Positions 61,898 to 64,000 of a stretch of 64,000 nt of DNA are shown here, in pieces; position 1 is the stretch's first letter; every line of letters starts with the position of its first letter. The position numbers and the translations under genes are program-made. The notes beneath the pieces are model-generated. The model worked only from the letters and a program-made list of their open reading frames with translations, made no database searches and had not been told where the DNA came from. The DNA is from Acetomicrobium hydrogeniformans (GTDB lineage Bacteria > Synergistota > Synergistia > Synergistales > JAFGMB01), in assembly GCA_016841745.1 (NCBI GenBank), contig JAENYO010000011.1, forward strand, positions 1 through 64,000, given 5' to 3'.

Positions 61898-62769
61898 GAC
61901 CCCGCGAAGTGGTCATAGTAAGCGGCAAGGGGGGTACGGGAAAGACATCTCTTTCTTCGGTCCTCTGTGCAAAGGCAGCCGGAAAGGCTGTTTTTGCAGA
62001 TACTGACGTTGATGCACCGGATCTATGGATACTTCTTAAACCCAAAGAAGGAAAACGTTTTGATTTCCATGGTCTTGAAAAGGCAGAGGTTGATCAGGAC
62101 AAGTGTATCGGTTGCGGTAAATGTTCCCGAACCTGCCGGTTCAGAGCCATAGAGCTCAGGGATGAGAAGGCTTCCGTCAATACAACTTTCTGTGAGGGCT
62201 GTGCTGCCTGCACCTATGTCTGTCCTGCCCAATGCATTTCCCTTCAACAGATAATACAGGGGCATTACTTTTTTGGTGAAACAGAGCATGGGCCCATGTG
62301 GCATGCTCTTCTCGATCCGGGTGGGGAAAATTCGGGAATGCTTGTTTCAATTATCAGAAGATCTTCAGTTGAAACCGCAGAGGAAATGGGTCTCCCCCTG
62401 ATAGTGATAGATGGACCTCCAGGAGTTGCATGTCCAGCCATATCGACCCTCACAGGAGCCGACCTGGCAGTTGTTGTAACGGAGCCGACCCTTTCGGGCT
62501 GGCACGATCTGAAAAGAGTCGGAGAACTCTGTCGGCAGTTGAGAGTTCCCATGACCGTAGTGATAAACAAGTATGACCTTGCTCCCGATGAAGCCGAAAA
62601 TATTTCCCGGAAATGTAAGGCTAATAATTGGCCGGTTCTGGGTATGATACCCTTCCGCAGGGAAGTTGTAGATGCCGTTTCACAGGCCCGGATCCCGGTG
62701 GAGGAACTATCTCCGGAGATCAACAGTATCTGGAGGGCAATAAAGTCTCATACAGGTTTAGATATATGA
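61894..62769 (+). CDS. MinD-type P-loop ATPase with inserted ferredoxin domain 2
   Basis: 291 residues, ATGA overlap with the first ATPase. VSGKGGTGKTSL, DTDVDAPDL, ferredoxin insert CIGCGKCSRTCRFRA and CEGCAACTYVCPAQC, then IDGPPGVACPAIS and VTEPTLSGWHDL. Paralogue of the preceding gene; the two probably work as a heterodimer. Both P-loop and all eight Cys are intact. Confidence 0.93.
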   Translation: MRPREVVIVSGKGGTGKTSLSSVLCAKAAGKAVFADTDVDAPDLWILLKPKEGKRFDFHGLEKAEVDQDKCIGCGKCSRTCRFRAIELRDEKASVNTTFCEGCAACTYVCPAQCISLQQIIQGHYFFGETEHGPMWHALLDPGGENSGMLVSIIRRSSVETAEEMGLPLIVIDGPPGVACPAISTLTGADLAVVVTEPTLSGWHDLKRVGELCRQLRVPMTVVINKYDLAPDEAENISRKCKANNWPVLGMIPFRREVVDAVSQARIPVEELSPEINSIWRAIKSHTGLDI

Positions 62770-62799
62770 CAAATACTGTAAAAAGGAGTTGAGGTAATA

Positions 62800-63132
62800 A
62801 TGATAGCAGTATCATCCGATGGGAATTCCCTTTCAAGCATGATAGCCTCCCGCTTTGCAAGGGCAGCCTTCTTCCTCATTTTTGACGACGGGGGAAAGCT
62901 GCTGGAGGCCATGCCTAACGATACTTCAGACGTGGCTCATGGTGCTGGAGGCAGGGCTGTTCAACTGCTTTCGGCTAAAAAAGTGACATCTGTGGTGGGG
63001 CCCATGTTCGGACCCAATGCCGGTGTAGCCCTCAAGGCTGCAGGCATAAAGGCCTTTGAGGCCAGGGATATGACGGTGGAAGAAGCAGTCAAAAAGATTC
63101 TTCAGGGCGAAATGAAGGAAATGGTTTTTTAG
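62800..63132 (+). CDS. NifX/NifB-type dinitrogenase Fe-Mo cofactor family protein
   Basis: 110 residues, AAGGAG upstream. IAVSSDGNSLSSMIASRFARAAFFLIFD, then HGAGGRAVQLLSAKKVTSVVGPMFGPNAGVALKAAGI: the classic small NifX-like fold that binds metal clusters. No nitrogenase genes are nearby, so it probably chaperones another Fe-S cofactor. Last gene before a terminator. Confidence 0.9.
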   Translation: MIAVSSDGNSLSSMIASRFARAAFFLIFDDGGKLLEAMPNDTSDVAHGAGGRAVQLLSAKKVTSVVGPMFGPNAGVALKAAGIKAFEARDMTVEEAVKKILQGEMKEMVF

Positions 63133-63170
63133 AATAATCCAATTTCTCCCATTATGTAAATAATCTTCAT

Positions 63171-63198
63171 GGCCCCGCTACGGTGGGGTCTTTTTTTT
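63171..63198 (+). terminator. Terminator after the NifX-like gene
   Basis: GGCCCC (63171-63176) pairs with GGGGTC (63185-63190) including one G-U, followed by eight T. It closes the DUF5320-MinD-MinD-NifX unit. Confidence 0.85.
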
Positions 63199-63208
63199 GA
63201 GAAAGCAC

Positions 63209-63257
63209 TTGCTTTATACCCCTTAGGGGCACATAATGCTATTGATAATCAATATCA
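63209..63257 (+). promoter_or_regulatory. Second Fur-box promoter, with CsoR-like palindrome
   Basis: TTGCTT (63209-63214), 17-base spacer, CATAAT (63232-63237), and a near-perfect Fur box TGATAATCAATATCA (63243-63257). The spacer contains TACCCCTTAGGGGCA (63216-63230), resembling CsoR/CstR operators. The layout -10, GCTA, Fur box matches the promoter at 60326. Confidence 0.75.
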
Positions 63258-63310
63258 ATATTTAATATCTCTGTTATAGATTTCCTGTAGCAGGTCAGGA
63301 GGAATATCAA

Positions 63311-63556
63311 ATGCCATGGGTGAGAGATGATCTTTGTGTTAATTGTGGTAAGTGTATCGATTCCTGTTCTTCGGGAGCCATATCCATGAAGGGTGGAAAA
63401 GCCCTGGTGTCTCAGGAAAAATGTATTAAATGTGGGGCATGTATGCCTGTTTGTCCTGAGGGTGCCATCAGGCCTAATTCGGAAAATCCGGTATTGGCCG
63501 GCAGATCTGGAGCGGGATATGGTTTTGGCCAGGGAATGGGCCGTTTGAGAAAGTAA
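63311..63556 (+). CDS. 2[4Fe-4S] ferredoxin
   Basis: 81 residues, GGAGG 8 bases upstream. Two clusters of the bacterial type: CVNCGKCIDSCSSGA and CIKCGACMPVCPEGA. A short Gly-rich tail GAGYGFGQGMGRLRK follows, echoing the DUF5320 and Fur-family tails. Electron carrier, expressed from the Fur-box promoter just upstream. Confidence 0.93.
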   Translation: MPWVRDDLCVNCGKCIDSCSSGAISMKGGKALVSQEKCIKCGACMPVCPEGAIRPNSENPVLAGRSGAGYGFGQGMGRLRK

Positions 63557-63568
63557 GGGAAGTCTATT

Positions 63569-63922
63569 ATGCCCTGGATATCCCCTGAAAAATGCGTTGG
63601 GTGTGGAATATGCGTAGATAAGTGTCCTGTCGGAGCGATCTCCATCAAGGATGGTGCAGCAGAACTGGATATGGACCATTGTATTCGCTGCGGAATATGT
63701 CATGATGTATGTCCCAGGATGGCAATAAGACATGATAGTGAGCGGATCCCACGGGAGATTCAGGCTAATCTGGAAAAAGCTGAAAGATCAATGGCGGAAT
63801 GTGTAAGGTTGCTGGGAAATCCCGATGAAAGAATTAAGTGCCATGAAAGGCTCGTAAAACATTTCAACAAGGAAAAGATAGTTATCGAAGAGACCCTTAA
63901 AGAACTTGAGAGAATCAGGTAG
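63569..63922 (+). CDS. 2[4Fe-4S] ferredoxin with C-terminal helical extension
   Basis: 117 residues. Clusters CVGCGICVDKCPVGA and CIRCGICHDVCPRMA, followed by a charged helical domain (about 60-117) of unknown role. Starts 12 bases after the first ferredoxin, so the two form an operon. The extension may dock it to a partner of the MinD-ferredoxin system. Confidence 0.92.
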   Translation: MPWISPEKCVGCGICVDKCPVGAISIKDGAAELDMDHCIRCGICHDVCPRMAIRHDSERIPREIQANLEKAERSMAECVRLLGNPDERIKCHERLVKHFNKEKIVIEETLKELERIR

Positions 63923-64000
63923 GGTCCGTTAAATACAGTTTTTATGATGTATAGGGGACTTCTGCAATCGGCCAGCATGAACCCAGTAAGCAGACCAATA

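Overview
ORGANISM. The window looks chromosomal and comes from an anaerobic, amino-acid- and organic-acid-fermenting bacterium, most likely a member of Synergistota. The strongest clue is the C-terminus of the surface protein at 1850..4753 (GGGCN, a short hydrophobic helix, then KKMK), which fits the Synerg-CTERM sorting signal. Two complete TRAP transporter sets, two phosphotransbutyrylase/butyrate kinase pairs and P-loop ATPases with inserted ferredoxin domains fit the same life style. The taxonomic call is inference; no rRNA is present.

LAYOUT. 1-6.5 kb is accessory-looking: a partial DUF4062-TPR protein, a beta-helix surface protein, an initiator tRNA-Met, an exported alpha/beta hydrolase, and several copies of a dispersed intergenic repeat. 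6.5-9.3 kb holds DUF488, GNAT, Crp/Fnr and radical-SAM genes. 9.5-18.5 kb is a catabolic locus on the minus strand: TRAP transporter (QMP), ureohydrolase, glutamate formimidoyltransferase and HutD, with a second ureohydrolase upstream and a divergent Lrp/AsnC regulator. 18.6-29.3 kb is the replication-origin neighbourhood: a CPBP protease gene interrupted by a stop, a TamB/AsmA-like giant, a cluster of DnaA-box-like sequences (candidate oriC near 23.3 kb), a thermonuclease, rsmG-parA-parB, two perfect parS palindromes, HIT, YigZ and bioY. Coding strands diverge around 23-24.5 kb, as expected at an origin. 29.5-33.4 kb carries a class II photolyase next to a collapsed second photolyase, and a QueC-like PP-loop protein with a sirtuin. 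33.4-38.2 kb is a DUF3100 membrane protein-amidohydrolase-M20 peptidase operon followed by a uracil-DNA glycosylase. 38.3-45 kb is a GntR-controlled TRAP transporter plus two isocitrate-lyase/PEP-mutase family lyases, and a class IV aminotransferase. 45-60 kb has two tandem membrane-bound sensor HD-GYP proteins, buk-ptb-ptb-buk-dehydrogenase, two decayed genes, and a soluble PAS/GAF/HD-GYP protein. 60-64 kb is an iron-sulfur island: Fur-family regulator, DUF5320 protein, two MinD-ferredoxin ATPases, a NifX-like protein and two ferredoxins.

MOST INTERESTING. Two transcription attenuators are readable directly in the sequence, one ahead of the first TRAP operon (16105..16352, minus) and one ahead of the DUF3100/peptidase operon (33413..33614, plus). 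Each has a good sigma70 promoter, a Shine-Dalgarno site, a 27-32 codon leader peptide rich in Ile/Val/Leu codons, a small hairpin spanning the leader stop codon, an antiterminator pairing, and a Rho-independent terminator. They resemble ilv/leu biosynthetic attenuators but sit in front of uptake and hydrolysis operons, which suggests branched-chain amino-acid supply controls scavenging here. Other regulatory signals: a duplicated 13-bp GntR operator, an 11-bp inverted repeat around the bioY promoter, two Fur-box promoters of matching layout, and a CsoR/CstR-like palindrome in one of them.
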